From Candidatus Hydrogenedentota bacterium (GTDB lineage Bacteria; Hydrogenedentota; Hydrogenedentia; Hydrogenedentales; JAGMZX01), in contig JAKQEQ010000085.1 of NCBI GenBank assembly GCA_029556545.1, forward strand, positions 1 through 64,000: DNA of 64,000 bases. Direction: 5' to 3'. Positions 9,775 through 17,720 of the stretch are shown piece after piece. The position numbers were made by a program, and so were the translations under genes. Within the stretch, counting starts at the first letter, position 1; every line of letters begins with the position of its first letter. The notes beneath the pieces were generated by a model. It saw only the letters and a program-made list of their open reading frames with translations. It made no database searches and was not told where the DNA came from.

Positions 9775-9803
9775 ATTATAATGCACCGGCCCCCGTGTCT
9801 CCA
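9775..9803 (-). promoter_or_regulatory. Possible promoter of the penicillin-acylase gene
   Basis: On the minus strand a perfect TATAAT (plus-strand ATTATA at 9775-9780) lies about 30 bases before the acylase ATG. A poor -35 candidate, TGGAGA, lies 17 bases further up. The match is good only at the -10. Confidence 0.4.
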
Positions 9804-9924
9804 GCGAGCGGCCGCGCCCTCTTGTTGATGCCTGCGAAGCGCCGCCGCGCGTTTGGACAACCGCCCCGAAATCGAGTACAGTCCATCCACCAATGCCGGA
9901 TGAAATAGAAGGGAGTTTCTTGCC

Positions 9925-10851
9925 ATGAGCATGCACACGTCACGACGCGATTTTCTGCGGACGGTATCGGCGGGCGCGGCGGCGGCCGCGTTGGGCGGGG
10001 CGCTGCCCGCCTTCGCGCAGGCCCCCAAGCGAACCTTCGGCATTTCGCTCGCCTTCTGGTCGTTGCATCGGACCGTAGGCAAGAAGGAAGGACAGGTCTC
10101 CGCGCTCGACGTGCCGAAGATGGCCCGCGAAGAATTCGGCATCGACGCCGTCGAACTGGTGAACCACATGCTGGCCTCAGACGAGAAGCCGTACCTCGAC
10201 GAGTTCGCCAGGAACGCCGCCGCGGCGAACACGAAGATACTGCTCATCATGGTCGACGGCCAGGGCGACGTCGGATCGCGCAGCGAGAACATCCGCGGGC
10301 GCTGCGTTGAAAACCACAAGAAATGGATCGACATCGCGGCGGATTTCGGCTGCCACTCGATCCGCATGAACTGGGGCGGCGCGCCGAAGGAGTTCCTGAC
10401 GAACGCCGAGGAGTTGCAGGCGTTCATCGAACGGTCCGTGCCGGGGTTCCAGTCGCTGTGCGTCTACGGAGAGACGAAGAACGTCAACATCCTGCTCGAA
10501 AACCACTGGGGACCGTCGTCCTACCCCGACATTGTCGAGCGGCTCATCGCCGCCATCGACCACCCGCGCTTCGGCATGCTCCCCGATTTCGGCAATTTCC
10601 CCGAGGACGTGGACCGCTATGACGCGATCGACCGCCTGATGAAGCACGCGAAAGCCGTATCCGCCAAGTGCTACGACTTCGATGACGCCACCGGCGAGGA
10701 AACGACCATGGACTTCCCGCGCATCCTCGATGTCGTCTGCGACAAGCACGGCTACGACGGCTACATCGGCATCGAATACGAGGGCAACCGCCTCCCCGAG
10801 CGCGACGGCATCCTCGCGTGCAAGAAACTGCTCGAAAAGCTCCGCGGCTGA
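9925..10851 (+). CDS. Tat-exported TIM-barrel sugar isomerase/epimerase-like protein
   Basis: A 308-residue protein with a twin-arginine signal: TSRRDFLRTVSAGAAAAALGG near the N-terminus, ending at PAFAQ. The rest is an AP-endonuclease-2/xylose-isomerase-like barrel. Metal-ligand strands are visible in DAVELVNHM, LLENHWG, LPDFGNF and IGIEYEG. Relatives are annotated as hydroxypyruvate isomerase-like or sugar phosphate isomerase/epimerase; the true substrate is unknown. Tat export suggests the metal cofactor is loaded before transport. GAAGGGAG about 9 bases upstream supports this start; a second ATG lies two codons downstream. Confidence 0.85.
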   Translation: MSMHTSRRDFLRTVSAGAAAAALGGALPAFAQAPKRTFGISLAFWSLHRTVGKKEGQVSALDVPKMAREEFGIDAVELVNHMLASDEKPYLDEFARNAAAANTKILLIMVDGQGDVGSRSENIRGRCVENHKKWIDIAADFGCHSIRMNWGGAPKEFLTNAEELQAFIERSVPGFQSLCVYGETKNVNILLENHWGPSSYPDIVERLIAAIDHPRFGMLPDFGNFPEDVDRYDAIDRLMKHAKAVSAKCYDFDDATGEETTMDFPRILDVVCDKHGYDGYIGIEYEGNRLPERDGILACKKLLEKLRG

Positions 10852-10858
10852 CCATAGG

Positions 10859-10880
10859 AGCGGGGGCGTCCCGCCCGTGA
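10859..10880. repeat. Partial copy of the dispersed GGGACGCCC-type palindrome
   Basis: GCGGGGGCGTCCCGCCCGTG resembles one arm of the dispersed repeat described at 38618-38666. It lies immediately after the stop of the TIM-barrel gene. Confidence 0.4.
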
Positions 10881-10914
10881 TTGCACCGGGTGTGCCCCCC
10901 GATGAAAGCGTGAA

Positions 10915-11142
10915 CTACGCGCGGCGTGGCGCGCGCTCGTGAATCCTGTCCTTGGCGCGCGCCCACTCGTCGAACCGCGCGACGCCCTCGTGAACACGCC
11001 GCTCCCTGGCCTCGAGGACATCGCGATGCCACGCGGGGACCGGAACCTCGTCCGGCGTGCGCAGCAGGTCGTCCCAGACCGCCTCCAACACCTGGAGTTT
11101 TTCGGAAATGGACATCCGGTCGAGTGGAAGGGTGACTTCCAT
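10915..11142 (-). CDS. Addiction-module component family protein, without partner
   Basis: A 75-residue acidic/basic helical protein. MSISEKLQVLEAVWDDLL followed by PVPAWHRDVLEARERR is the pattern of the short addiction-module component family (TIGR02574/CHP02574), usually paired with a ParE/RelE-type toxin. The partner normally sits immediately downstream. Here the next 60 bases on that strand hold only a partial palindromic repeat, and then the convergent TIM-barrel gene, so this appears to be an orphan. It is the last gene of the accessory island. Confidence 0.65.
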   Translation of the reverse strand: MEVTLPLDRMSISEKLQVLEAVWDDLLRTPDEVPVPAWHRDVLEARERRVHEGVARFDEWARAKDRIHERAPRRA

Positions 11143-11199
11143 AACGCCTCCGTTCTCAACCGAATGCTACCACTCGCGGAAAATGACCGCAATTCACCG

Positions 11200-11949
11200 C
11201 TACAATCCCGCGCGGCGGGAAACCCTCGGGACCGCCGCGGAGGCCTCCGGCATCTCGTCCCACGTGCGACCGTCCAGCAGGCGGCCCGCCTTCTTCTTGT
11301 TCACGCCGCCCCACTGCTTGAAAAAGAACGGCACGCCCGCGTCCGCGCACTGGTCCCGAATCTCACGCACCCAGCCCGCATCCATCGCCCGCGCCTTCGG
11401 CCCCGACTCGCCCCCGACGATCACCCAGTCAATCCCGCGTAAATCGAGGTCCGGCAACGGGCCGAGCAGCGGTTCGAGCGACAGGAACTTCACGTGCGCG
11501 CCCGTCTCGCGCAAGTCGTCGATTCGCCGCGCATACGCGCCATTCTCGACGCTCACGCCCATCCAGATGTGCCCCGCCCACGGCAACTCCCCGCTCAACG
11601 CGCGCAGCCGCGCCGACCGCTTCGTCAACACCTGGTACCGGTGCCAATGCGCGCGGTTCATCACGTCGAACACGCGCAGCACGAACGACGCCGGCACCTC
11701 CTGGTGGAACAAATCGCTCATCGAATTCACGAATATCGTCTGCGGCTTCCGCCACGACAACGGCAACGCGAGCGCCTGCTCATGCAGCGTCAACCGGAAC
11801 CCGTTCGCGTAATTCGCCGACCCCATCGCCGCCAGCCGCTTCGCCATCCGCTCGGCGTAACACATCTTGCAGCCGGGGCTGATCTTCGTGCACCCCGTCA
11901 GTGGATTCCACGTCGATTCCGTCCACTCTATCGCCGAGGTCTGGGCCAT
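11200..11949 (-). CDS. Three-Cys-motif protein, phage Gp37/Gp68 family (DUF5131)
   Basis: A 249-residue protein of the DUF5131/phage Gp37-Gp68 family. The N-terminal motif Cys20-x6-Cys27-x2-Cys30, in [20 protein letters not shown], gives the three-Cys name and suggests a metal or Fe-S site with radical-SAM-like spacing. [25 protein letters not shown] and SLEPLLGP are the other family blocks. [11 protein letters not shown] near the C-terminus is strongly conserved in relatives. The biochemical role is not established. It lies directly downstream of tcmP with a 41-base gap; the two families are known to occur as partners. RBS-like AGGTAGGAA precedes the ATG. Confidence 0.85.
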   Translation of the reverse strand: MAQTSAIEWTESTWNPLTGCTKISPGCKMCYAERMAKRLAAMGSANYANGFRLTLHEQALALPLSWRKPQTIFVNSMSDLFHQEVPASFVLRVFDVMNRAHWHRYQVLTKRSARLRALSGELPWAGHIWMGVSVENGAYARRIDDLRETGAHVKFLSLEPLLGPLPDLDLRGIDWVIVGGESGPKARAMDAGWVREIRDQCADAGVPFFFKQWGGVNKKKAGRLLDGRTWDEMPEASAAVPRVSRRAGL

Positions 11950-11990
11950 AACCTGTTCCTACCTTGCGCATCTATTATACACGTTGGTAC

Positions 11991-13178
11991 TCATGACTGC
12001 TCGTTATGCGACTTTCCGGATGTCTCGTTGAGCCCTGCTGTCTTGTAAGACAATCTGACCCGTGGGGACGACGACTTGTAATATTTCCAGGCCAAGTAGA
12101 AGGAATTCTTTCGAGCGTTCTTGCCGCTTTCAAGATCGGTCACCAGCAGCACATCTTGACCTTGAAGCTCTCGGAGGATAGCCGTCGTGTGCTTCGGCAA
12201 GAATCCGCTCTCAAGAGTAAACCGATATATCGCTCGATTATCGGGACTACAGTCTCCGATGAATGCAATCACATCCTGTCGAAAGACATCCAGCTTCTTT
12301 GCATCTCTATCTTCAGGAAGCAGAGGCAGGTATCCATACCCTATTAGGTCATCATCAATACTATAATTTGCCTCACCCGTGACTGTGTCTTGGCGCCAGC
12401 ACACTTCGAGAAACTTTTCTAGTCCAAGAAGCACGCTGCTTCCGAATATTACGCCATAGATGTTCGCGCCGGCATCTTTTTCGATGGAAAACGGCGCCAC
12501 AAAGTAGTCACAGTCATGCGGAATCTGCTTCCGATAATATTCATGGCATATGTATCTATGTATATGCTTCGATTTGACTCCACGCATCGTTTCCTCGGCA
12601 ATTGGGAAATACTGTTGAATAGAGCCCTCAGTAATGAAGCGTCGGATAATGCTCGACGAAATAAAGAAAAGCAAATCCGTTGTGGAACATTGAATCAGAA
12701 GTCTAAATATCGACTCGTTTACTTCCTTGATGCCGCATTGATCTATGATAACCAGATTGGCTGTGTGTCTGTCCTGAATCAAGGTCAGATTGTCTTCGAA
12801 CGCCTCCGAGAACGGCTTCCGCGAATATTCCACTTTACACCGCAAATCGGCTAGTCGTCGGTCTACCAGCGCCTCCAGAGCATTAATCTTGTCTGGGTCG
12901 ACATCATTGAAGTGGACGTGCACGGGGATAGCACAATTCTGAGAGTCGCTTGAGACTGAGAGGTAAGGGCGTAATTCATTAAGAATAACTAGTGGCGATC
13001 CGGGGTTTCCGGCGGCATCCATCCCAGGGCCAGCGAAGAAATCATAAATATGCACCTGTTCAAATTGCTTCTTGGAGAGAAATACTGGTAGCCACTCACG
13101 AACGTACCCTCGAAAGATCTCTAGCTTTAGCAGTGTCGCCGCATCGTAATCGCGCTCGTGAAAGCCTATTCTTTGCAT
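11991..13178 (-). CDS. tcmP: Three-Cys-motif partner protein TcmP
   Basis: A 395-residue TcmP-family protein, defined by its neighbourhood with three-Cys-motif proteins. The fold looks like a class I SAM methyltransferase. IYDFFAGPG (Asp46 onward) resembles motif I, VHFNDVDPDKI (about residues 88-98) resembles the ribose-binding acidic motif II, and LVIIDQCGIKEV (142-153) sits where relatives have a D-P-F-G motif. Pro-Phe is therefore replaced by Gln-Cys here. Base composition is visibly more AT-rich than the flanks, which suggests recent acquisition. GGGGGAAG precedes the ATG. Function is unknown; DNA, RNA or small-molecule modification tied to phage defence or a mobile element is inference. 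Confidence 0.85.
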   Translation of the reverse strand: MQRIGFHERDYDAATLLKLEIFRGYVREWLPVFLSKKQFEQVHIYDFFAGPGMDAAGNPGSPLVILNELRPYLSVSSDSQNCAIPVHVHFNDVDPDKINALEALVDRRLADLRCKVEYSRKPFSEAFEDNLTLIQDRHTANLVIIDQCGIKEVNESIFRLLIQCSTTDLLFFISSSIIRRFITEGSIQQYFPIAEETMRGVKSKHIHRYICHEYYRKQIPHDCDYFVAPFSIEKDAGANIYGVIFGSSVLLGLEKFLEVCWRQDTVTGEANYSIDDDLIGYGYLPLLPEDRDAKKLDVFRQDVIAFIGDCSPDNRAIYRFTLESGFLPKHTTAILRELQGQDVLLVTDLESGKNARKNSFYLAWKYYKSSSPRVRLSYKTAGLNETSGKSHNEQS

Positions 13179-13233
13179 GTTATCTTCCCCCTTCGGCTAT
13201 GCCGACGTCCAGTCGTGACTGATGCCCGATAGT

Positions 13234-13743
13234 TCATTTTTCGATAAGCCCGTGCTTGCACAGGCGGGATCGTATGCCCCCGGGCTGACGCTGGAGATGC
13301 GCCGCAATCTCCGCAATTGTCTGTCCCTCGTGAAATGCGGAGCGCAGCACGTCGTCTTCCTCGACGGTCCATTTCTCGTACGCCCGAGGATGGGTCTTGC
13401 GAACTTGTCGTAGAGACTTCTCGTCGACGGCGCTGTCTCGCTTCCGGTCACGGTGCCGGCGGACGATCAGGACGTCCTTTTCTTCTTTGACCGTTGCAAC
13501 GCCCGTGGTCTTTTCTTCTCTCTTGATCTCGGAGAGCGCGGCCTGAAGTTTTTCAACCGCGGACGAGAAGTTCCACGTGGTAAGGCGACTGGCAATGAAA
13601 TCGAAGCCGTGGGCGGTAATCGAGCGGCTTCCGGTATTTCGTATGTAGTCCAGGACTGCCGGACGCAGTGCGTCTATCTGGGACTCGATTTCGGTAAGCT
13701 GCGTCTTCAGATCGAGGTATCTCCTCAGGCGGTCATCAATCAT
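13234..13743 (-). CDS. Small protein with C-terminal helix-turn-helix tail
   Basis: A protein of about 169 residues that I do not recognise as a named family. The N-terminal third is helical (LDLKTQLTEIESQIDALRPAV) and continues into a small alpha/beta stretch, ITAHGFDFIASRLTTWNFSS, reminiscent of phage host-nuclease inhibitor-type proteins. A charged linker leads to a C-terminal Myb/SANT-like HTH: KWTVEEDDVLRSAFHEGQTIAEIA, then RQPGGIRSRLCKHGLI. A similar tail occurs on some helicases and on restriction-associated proteins. I start at 13743, not 13761, because GAGAGGGAAC stands at proper distance from that ATG. The tcmP start is 55 bases downstream on the same strand, so one transcript is likely. 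Confidence 0.6.
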   Translation of the reverse strand: MIDDRLRRYLDLKTQLTEIESQIDALRPAVLDYIRNTGSRSITAHGFDFIASRLTTWNFSSAVEKLQAALSEIKREEKTTGVATVKEEKDVLIVRRHRDRKRDSAVDEKSLRQVRKTHPRAYEKWTVEEDDVLRSAFHEGQTIAEIAAHLQRQPGGIRSRLCKHGLIEK

Positions 13744-14253
13744 GGTTTCGTTCCCTCTCAATGGCGCATTCCCATAACCGCGAAGGAGTCCCCAGACCCG
13801 CGCTCAGCGGTGGCGCGAGCGGTTGCATTGCTACTCTCGGATGATTGCTGAGAAATGGCTTGGTTGTCAAACAAATAGCGCGTCGCGCGCTTTCTCGGGG
13901 TGAAGACAGCGGCAACCGCATTCATGCGGGGTGAAAAGAAGACTCCCCTCCGCCAGAGCCCGCTTCAGCGCGGCTTTTCAACCGCTTCAGCACTGAAGCC
14001 ATCCGGAAAGCGGCGCTGAAGCGCCCTGTCCGGAAAGGCACCCCCTGCACCCCTGCTAAAGCAGGGTGCAAAGAGGAGCGCGCTGAAGCGCGCTGACAAG
14101 TCGTCCGCGCTATCCGGGACATGCGGCACGATTCGACCGCGACTCCGTCAAGAATCCGGCAACTCGGCGGTAATAGCGGAACAGCACCCTTTTCAAGTCT
14201 GATGATGACGACAAACTCCCCGGAATGTGTCGAGGGTCCAGGGAGCCTGACGT
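13744..14253. other. Gene-free stretch with hairpin cluster
   Basis: About 510 bases separate vapC from the HTH gene on the same strand. Part of it is the hairpin cluster given separately (13959-14094). The open frames here overlap the hairpins and have no family resemblance. The rest holds nothing I can identify. Confidence 0.5.
13959..14094. repeat. Array of five hairpins with TGAA/TTCA or TAAA loops
   Basis: Stem-loops follow one another: around 13961-13970 (CGC-TTCA-GCG), 13984-13999 (GCTTCAG-CA-CTGAAGC), 14012-14025 (GGCGC-TGAA-GCGCC), 14046-14070 (TGCA/CCCTGC-TAAA-GCAGGG/TGCA) and 14077-14094 (AGCGCGC-TGAA-GCGCGCT). The shared tetraloop marks them as one REP-like family. They sit at the upstream edge of the accessory genes. 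Confidence 0.7.
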
Positions 14254-14661
14254 TCACAAGTCGTAGAGCGGGAGTGGACTGGAAGAGAAATGCTTGCGGT
14301 TGAAGGTGGCGATGCTGTCGCACCCTTGTGCCGCGGCGAGTGCGGCGATGTAAGCGTCCGCGAATTCCTGGTTATCACGTCTCGCCCGCGCGATCGCCTC
14401 GTGAACCAGCGTTGCGTCCACGACCTCCAACGCCGGCAGCGAGAGGGCCGCGAGCAACGCCTGCAAAACGCTCTCCCGCGATGCTCCATATGCGGTGCGC
14501 AGGGTCCACGCCACTTCGAAGAAGACCGGCGGGCCCGTAACCAAGCCGACCTTGCCGCGCGCGGCCTCGCGGAACAGCCGCGCAGCCGACGCGTGTTGTC
14601 CCTCTTCGTCTCGGGTGAGAAAACGCAGGAACACGTTGGAGTCCACGAACACGCGCTTCAT
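14254..14661 (-). CDS. vapC: VapC-type PIN-domain toxin
   Basis: A 135-residue PIN-domain ribonuclease. Expected acidic metal ligands are Asp7 in FVDSNVFLRFL, Glu49 in FFEVAWTL, and Asp102 in FADAYIAALA. The fourth position near TFNRKHF has Asn where Asp is common. PIN toxins of this class cut tRNA or rRNA when the antitoxin is degraded. The gene overlaps the antitoxin stop by four bases (ATGA), indicating translational coupling. Confidence 0.88.
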   Translation of the reverse strand: MKRVFVDSNVFLRFLTRDEEGQHASAARLFREAARGKVGLVTGPPVFFEVAWTLRTAYGASRESVLQALLAALSLPALEVVDATLVHEAIARARRDNQEFADAYIAALAAAQGCDSIATFNRKHFSSSPLPLYDL

Positions 14662-14900
14662 TCACGGACGCCCTTCGTGCGACGCACTACGGCGTCAAGC
14701 ATCGCCGCCCGCTCCTTGGCCGGAGAGACGCGCTTGCCGAAACAGCCCTCGAGAGCAAAGAAGTCCGGGGCTTTGCGCACCACAATCGCGTCCTGCGCCG
14801 CCTCGAGCACCACGCGCTCGTGCGGCTCGATGCCCAGTTGCTTGCGCAACGACAGGGGCAGCGTAATCTGCCCCTTTGCGGAGACGGTCGCGACTTTCAT
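14658..14900 (-). CDS. vapB: AbrB/SpoVT-family antitoxin
   Basis: An 80-residue antitoxin. The swapped-hairpin AbrB DNA-binding domain is at the N-terminus: KVATVSAKGQITLPLSLRKQLGI, then ERVVLEA. The C-terminal half, ALEGCFGKRVSPAKERAAMLDAVVRRT, would wrap the toxin. The frame is open up to 14993, but that would include the promoter and operator, so the start is taken at 14900. It is expected to repress its own promoter through the site at 14955-15002. Confidence 0.85.
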   Translation of the reverse strand: MKVATVSAKGQITLPLSLRKQLGIEPHERVVLEAAQDAIVVRKAPDFFALEGCFGKRVSPAKERAAMLDAVVRRTKGVRE

Positions 14901-14954
14901 CGGTGTCACGGTCCTTTCGGCGTTTCCGGTGCTTTTCGAGCGGGAGCAACCGGC

Positions 14955-15002
14955 GTCTTTACTTATTGTATCAGGTAAAGACACGGCAGTCAATCTTTAC
15001 CT
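14955..15002 (-). promoter_or_regulatory. vapBC promoter with three regularly spaced operator half-sites
   Basis: On the minus strand, TTGACT (plus 14987-14992) and TACAAT (plus 14964-14969) are separated by exactly 17 bases, a good sigma-70-type promoter. Over it lie three alternating half-sites: TCTTTAC at 14955-14961, GTAAAGA at 14974-14980, and TCTTTAC at 14993-14999. They are separated by two 12-base spacers. The right-hand pair extends to a perfect 10-base inverted repeat, CAGGTAAAGA/TCTTTACCTG. This is the expected architecture for autorepression by an AbrB-type antitoxin. Confidence 0.75.
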
Positions 15003-15117
15003 GCAGCCGCGCGGCACCCGAGTCGCGCCGAGTGGAATCCGTTAGCCCCATGTGCGCTTTGGCGGTGTCCTGGCCACATTGCAGGAAGGCAAGATGCGCC
15101 GCGCGTGCCGCGGCCCT

Positions 15118-16347
15118 TCACGATAGCCGGAATTCGGCGACGACCTCGACGTGCGGCGTATGGGGGAAAAGGTCTACGGCCTGCACTTCATGCAGGCGGT
15201 AGACTTTCAACAGGTCCGGCAATTCGTGGGCGAGTTGTTGCGGATTGCACGACACGTAAACGAGCAGCGGCGCGCGCAACGCGCGGAGCCGTTTAATCAC
15301 CTTGGCCTGCAGTCCCGCGCGGGGCGGGTCCACGACGACCGCGCTCTCGGGCGGCAGGCCCGTCGAACGCTCCAGGTCGAGCAGATACCGCTTCGTGTCG
15401 GCGGTGATGAACGCGACATTTGCGACGCCGTTCGCGCGGGCGTTGTCGCGTCCGTCCAGGGTGGCCTGGGCGACGCTCTCGACGGAGTACACCCGCTCGA
15501 CGAGGTCCGCGCACGCCAGCGCGATGCCCCCCGAGCCGCCGTAGAGATCGTACAGGAATCGCGGCCGCCACGCCCGCACCGTCGCGCGAATCTTCCCGTA
15601 CAAGAGTTCCGTTGCGAGCGTGTTGGTCTGGAAGAAGCCGGCGGGCGAAATGTGGAACAGAAGTTCGCGCGGCGCGGCCTCGTCGGGAACGATCAGCCGT
15701 TCGCGAATGCGCGGCGGCCCGTGCAACACCTCGACTGTCTCGGGCAGCGATCCGTCCGCCGCGCCGCGATGAACCCCGTGCTGGACACTCGTCGCGGGAA
15801 ACGCATCCAACACCACCCGCACGAACGACGCCTTGTCGAACGACTCGCCGCGCGTCAGCAGCACGACCATCCGCTCGCCGGTCCGCTTCCCTTCCCGCAC
15901 CAGCAAAGCCCGCAACGTGCCCTCGCCCGTGCGCGGGTCCCACGCGCGCAGCCCCCGCGCCTCGGCCCACCCGCGCACCGCCGCGAGCAACCTGTCGAGT
16001 CCCTCCGGGCCGATGCGGCATTCGTCGATGGCCAGCGGCGCGAACCAGCGCCCCCGCTGCTTGAACCCGAGCACCGTCTCGCGCACGAAGTCCGGCGGCG
16101 GCGGCGCGTCATAGCGCTTCCGCGCGAAGGTCGGGTCCACCTTGTTCCGGTAATGCCAGACCGCCGGCGACGGCGTCACCGGTATCGGGAATGGCCAGCA
16201 CTCGCCGAATAACGCCTCGAGCATGGCCGCCTTCCGCGCCGCCTGCTCCGCATACGGGACGTCCTGCGCCGTGCACCCGCCGCACACCCCGAAGTGGGGG
16301 CAGAGGCCGCCGGCGCGGTCTGTTCCGATCTCGTCTTGGGGCGTCAT
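15118..16347 (-). CDS. RlmD/RumA-like 23S rRNA (uracil-5-)-methyltransferase
   Basis: A 409-residue TrmA/RumA-family methyltransferase, making 5-methyluridine in RNA from SAM. Cys16, Cys22 and Cys25 in LCPHFGVCGGC are ligands of the Fe-S cluster of this family. FFQTNTLATELLY, then LYDLYGGSGGIAL, is the SAM site. VVVDPPRAGL and VYVSCNPQQLAHEL carry the catalytic nucleophile Cys. The usual N-terminal TRAM RNA-binding domain is absent; the protein starts directly at the cluster. The target position (U1939, U747 or tRNA U54) cannot be fixed from sequence. It follows the HAD gene by 9 bases. Confidence 0.85.
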   Translation of the reverse strand: MTPQDEIGTDRAGGLCPHFGVCGGCTAQDVPYAEQAARKAAMLEALFGECWPFPIPVTPSPAVWHYRNKVDPTFARKRYDAPPPPDFVRETVLGFKQRGRWFAPLAIDECRIGPEGLDRLLAAVRGWAEARGLRAWDPRTGEGTLRALLVREGKRTGERMVVLLTRGESFDKASFVRVVLDAFPATSVQHGVHRGAADGSLPETVEVLHGPPRIRERLIVPDEAAPRELLFHISPAGFFQTNTLATELLYGKIRATVRAWRPRFLYDLYGGSGGIALACADLVERVYSVESVAQATLDGRDNARANGVANVAFITADTKRYLLDLERSTGLPPESAVVVDPPRAGLQAKVIKRLRALRAPLLVYVSCNPQQLAHELPDLLKVYRLHEVQAVDLFPHTPHVEVVAEFRLS

Positions 16348-16356
16348 GGTCTTCTC

Positions 16357-17127
16357 TTACGAATCCAATAGCGCAGCGATCTCCCTCAAGTGCCCGATTA
16401 CCGCGTCGGGTTCGAGGTCGCCGGGTTGCGGCGCGAACGGTTCGGCGGGCGCGAACTGGGTGGTGTGAATCATGGCCATGCCGGCGCGCTTCGCGCCTTG
16501 CACGTCCGCGAGCCAATTATCGCCCACGTAGACTGCTTCGGACGGCGCGACGCCGAGTTGATCGAGCACGGTCGTGAACGTGATCGGGTGCGGCTTGCAG
16601 TACCCGAGGTCGCCTGAGACCACGACGCACGCGAACAGGTCCGCGAGGCCGCCGCGCTCGAGCCCTTCGCGGATGGCCGCGCCGTTCGGGTAGTTCGAGA
16701 GCAGGGCCAGGGGCCGCCGCGCGGCCAGCCGTTCGAGCACGCCGCGCGCGTATCCGGGTGTGTCGATCACGTCGAGGAACGCCTCGTGGCGCACGCGCAG
16801 CAGGTGATCAAGTTCGGCCTCGGACGGGTCCCGGCCATACAGTTCGCGGACCATCGCCATCGTGATGTCGCGCAGGTCGTTTTCCCGATACGCCGGGGGA
16901 TCGCCCGCGTAGGGGGCCATGCGGTTGCGGTCGCGAATCGCGGCCACGCGCGCTTCGTCCGGCGTGGGATAGTGCCGCGCGAGGCCGCGCGTCAAGGCCG
17001 CGTCCAGGCGCGCGATCTCGGGCCGCCCGAAGGGAATGATCGTGTTTCCGTAGTCGAAGACGACGGCCTTCAGGCGTTCGGGGCACAGGGTCATGTGGGG
17101 CGTTCCATTCCGGGCCGCGCCGGTCAT
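16357..17127 (-). CDS. HAD-superfamily hydrolase (subfamily IA)
   Basis: A phosphatase-like protein of about 256 residues. Motif I is VVFDYGNTI: the nucleophile Asp is present, but the second Asp of DxD is Gly, a variant seen in some subfamily IA members that weakens the general acid. LALLSNYPNG is motif II and GYCKPHPITFTTVL contains the motif III Lys. AVYVGDNWLADVQGAKRAGM is motif IV. The start is placed at 17127, where its ATG overlaps the stop of the acyltransferase gene (ATGA). The frame remains open upstream but lies inside that gene. Substrate unknown. Confidence 0.8.
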   Translation of the reverse strand: MTGAARNGTPHMTLCPERLKAVVFDYGNTIIPFGRPEIARLDAALTRGLARHYPTPDEARVAAIRDRNRMAPYAGDPPAYRENDLRDITMAMVRELYGRDPSEAELDHLLRVRHEAFLDVIDTPGYARGVLERLAARRPLALLSNYPNGAAIREGLERGGLADLFACVVVSGDLGYCKPHPITFTTVLDQLGVAPSEAVYVGDNWLADVQGAKRAGMAMIHTTQFAPAEPFAPQPGDLEPDAVIGHLREIAALLDS

Positions 17128-17720
17128 TGCGGCTCCGACGGCACCGTGACGCCGAACATGGCGACGAGGTCCAGGTGGCGGCGGAGGGTCGAGTAGACGC
17201 GCTGCTCGGTGCGGTGTGCGATGAGGGAGGCCGGGTACCCGGCCCAAATCTCGAAGGGGCCGATATCCTTGCTGATGACGCTGCCCGGCCCGATAACCGC
17301 GCCCTCGCCGATGGTCACGCCCGGACCGATGTAGGCGTGCGCGCCGATGTAGCAGTTCGGTCCGATGCGGATGGGCTCGGTGATGTGGGGGGTGAGCCGC
17401 CAGTGGACGTCAGTCCCGCGCATGACGTGGTTCGTGTCGCGCACCACGCAGTATTCCGAGATGCGCGTGCCCGCGCCGATCTCGAGGATGGTGTTGCAGT
17501 GCAGGAGCGCGAAGTCGCCGATCTCGACGTCGTCCCCCAGCAGGATACGACCGTCCTTGTGCGTCCGCAGGACCACGCCCTCGCCGATGACGCAGCGGTC
17601 GCCCGCCTCGACGGGACCCTTGATCTCGATACGGCCGCCGAGAAATTGGACGTCGTGCCCGTGCCGGGCAAACTGCCGCCCGAGCCGCCAACGCCGCCAC
17701 CATTGTCTGAACCCTGCCAT
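17124..17720 (-). CDS. Left-handed beta-helix (hexapeptide-repeat) acyltransferase
   Basis: A 198-residue protein dominated by hexapeptide repeats. These include the segments VIGEGVVL, ILLGDDVEIG, IRIGPNCYIGAHAYIGPGVTIGEGAVIGPGSVI and the closing DIGPFEIWAGYPASLI, typical of acetyl- or acyltransferases that modify sugars or nucleotide sugars. The basic N-terminal helix (QWWRRWRLGRQF) suggests membrane or glycan association. It is first in a three-gene minus-strand unit with the HAD hydrolase and the RNA methyltransferase. Confidence 0.8.
   Translation of the reverse strand: MAGFRQWWRRWRLGRQFARHGHDVQFLGGRIEIKGPVEAGDRCVIGEGVVLRTHKDGRILLGDDVEIGDFALLHCNTILEIGAGTRISEYCVVRDTNHVMRGTDVHWRLTPHITEPIRIGPNCYIGAHAYIGPGVTIGEGAVIGPGSVISKDIGPFEIWAGYPASLIAHRTEQRVYSTLRRHLDLVAMFGVTVPSEPQ

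Noticed and set aside
17128..17247. N-terminal extension of the HAD hydrolase
   Set aside because: It lies inside the upstream acyltransferase gene and is Pro/Arg-rich; the ATGA overlap gives a better start.
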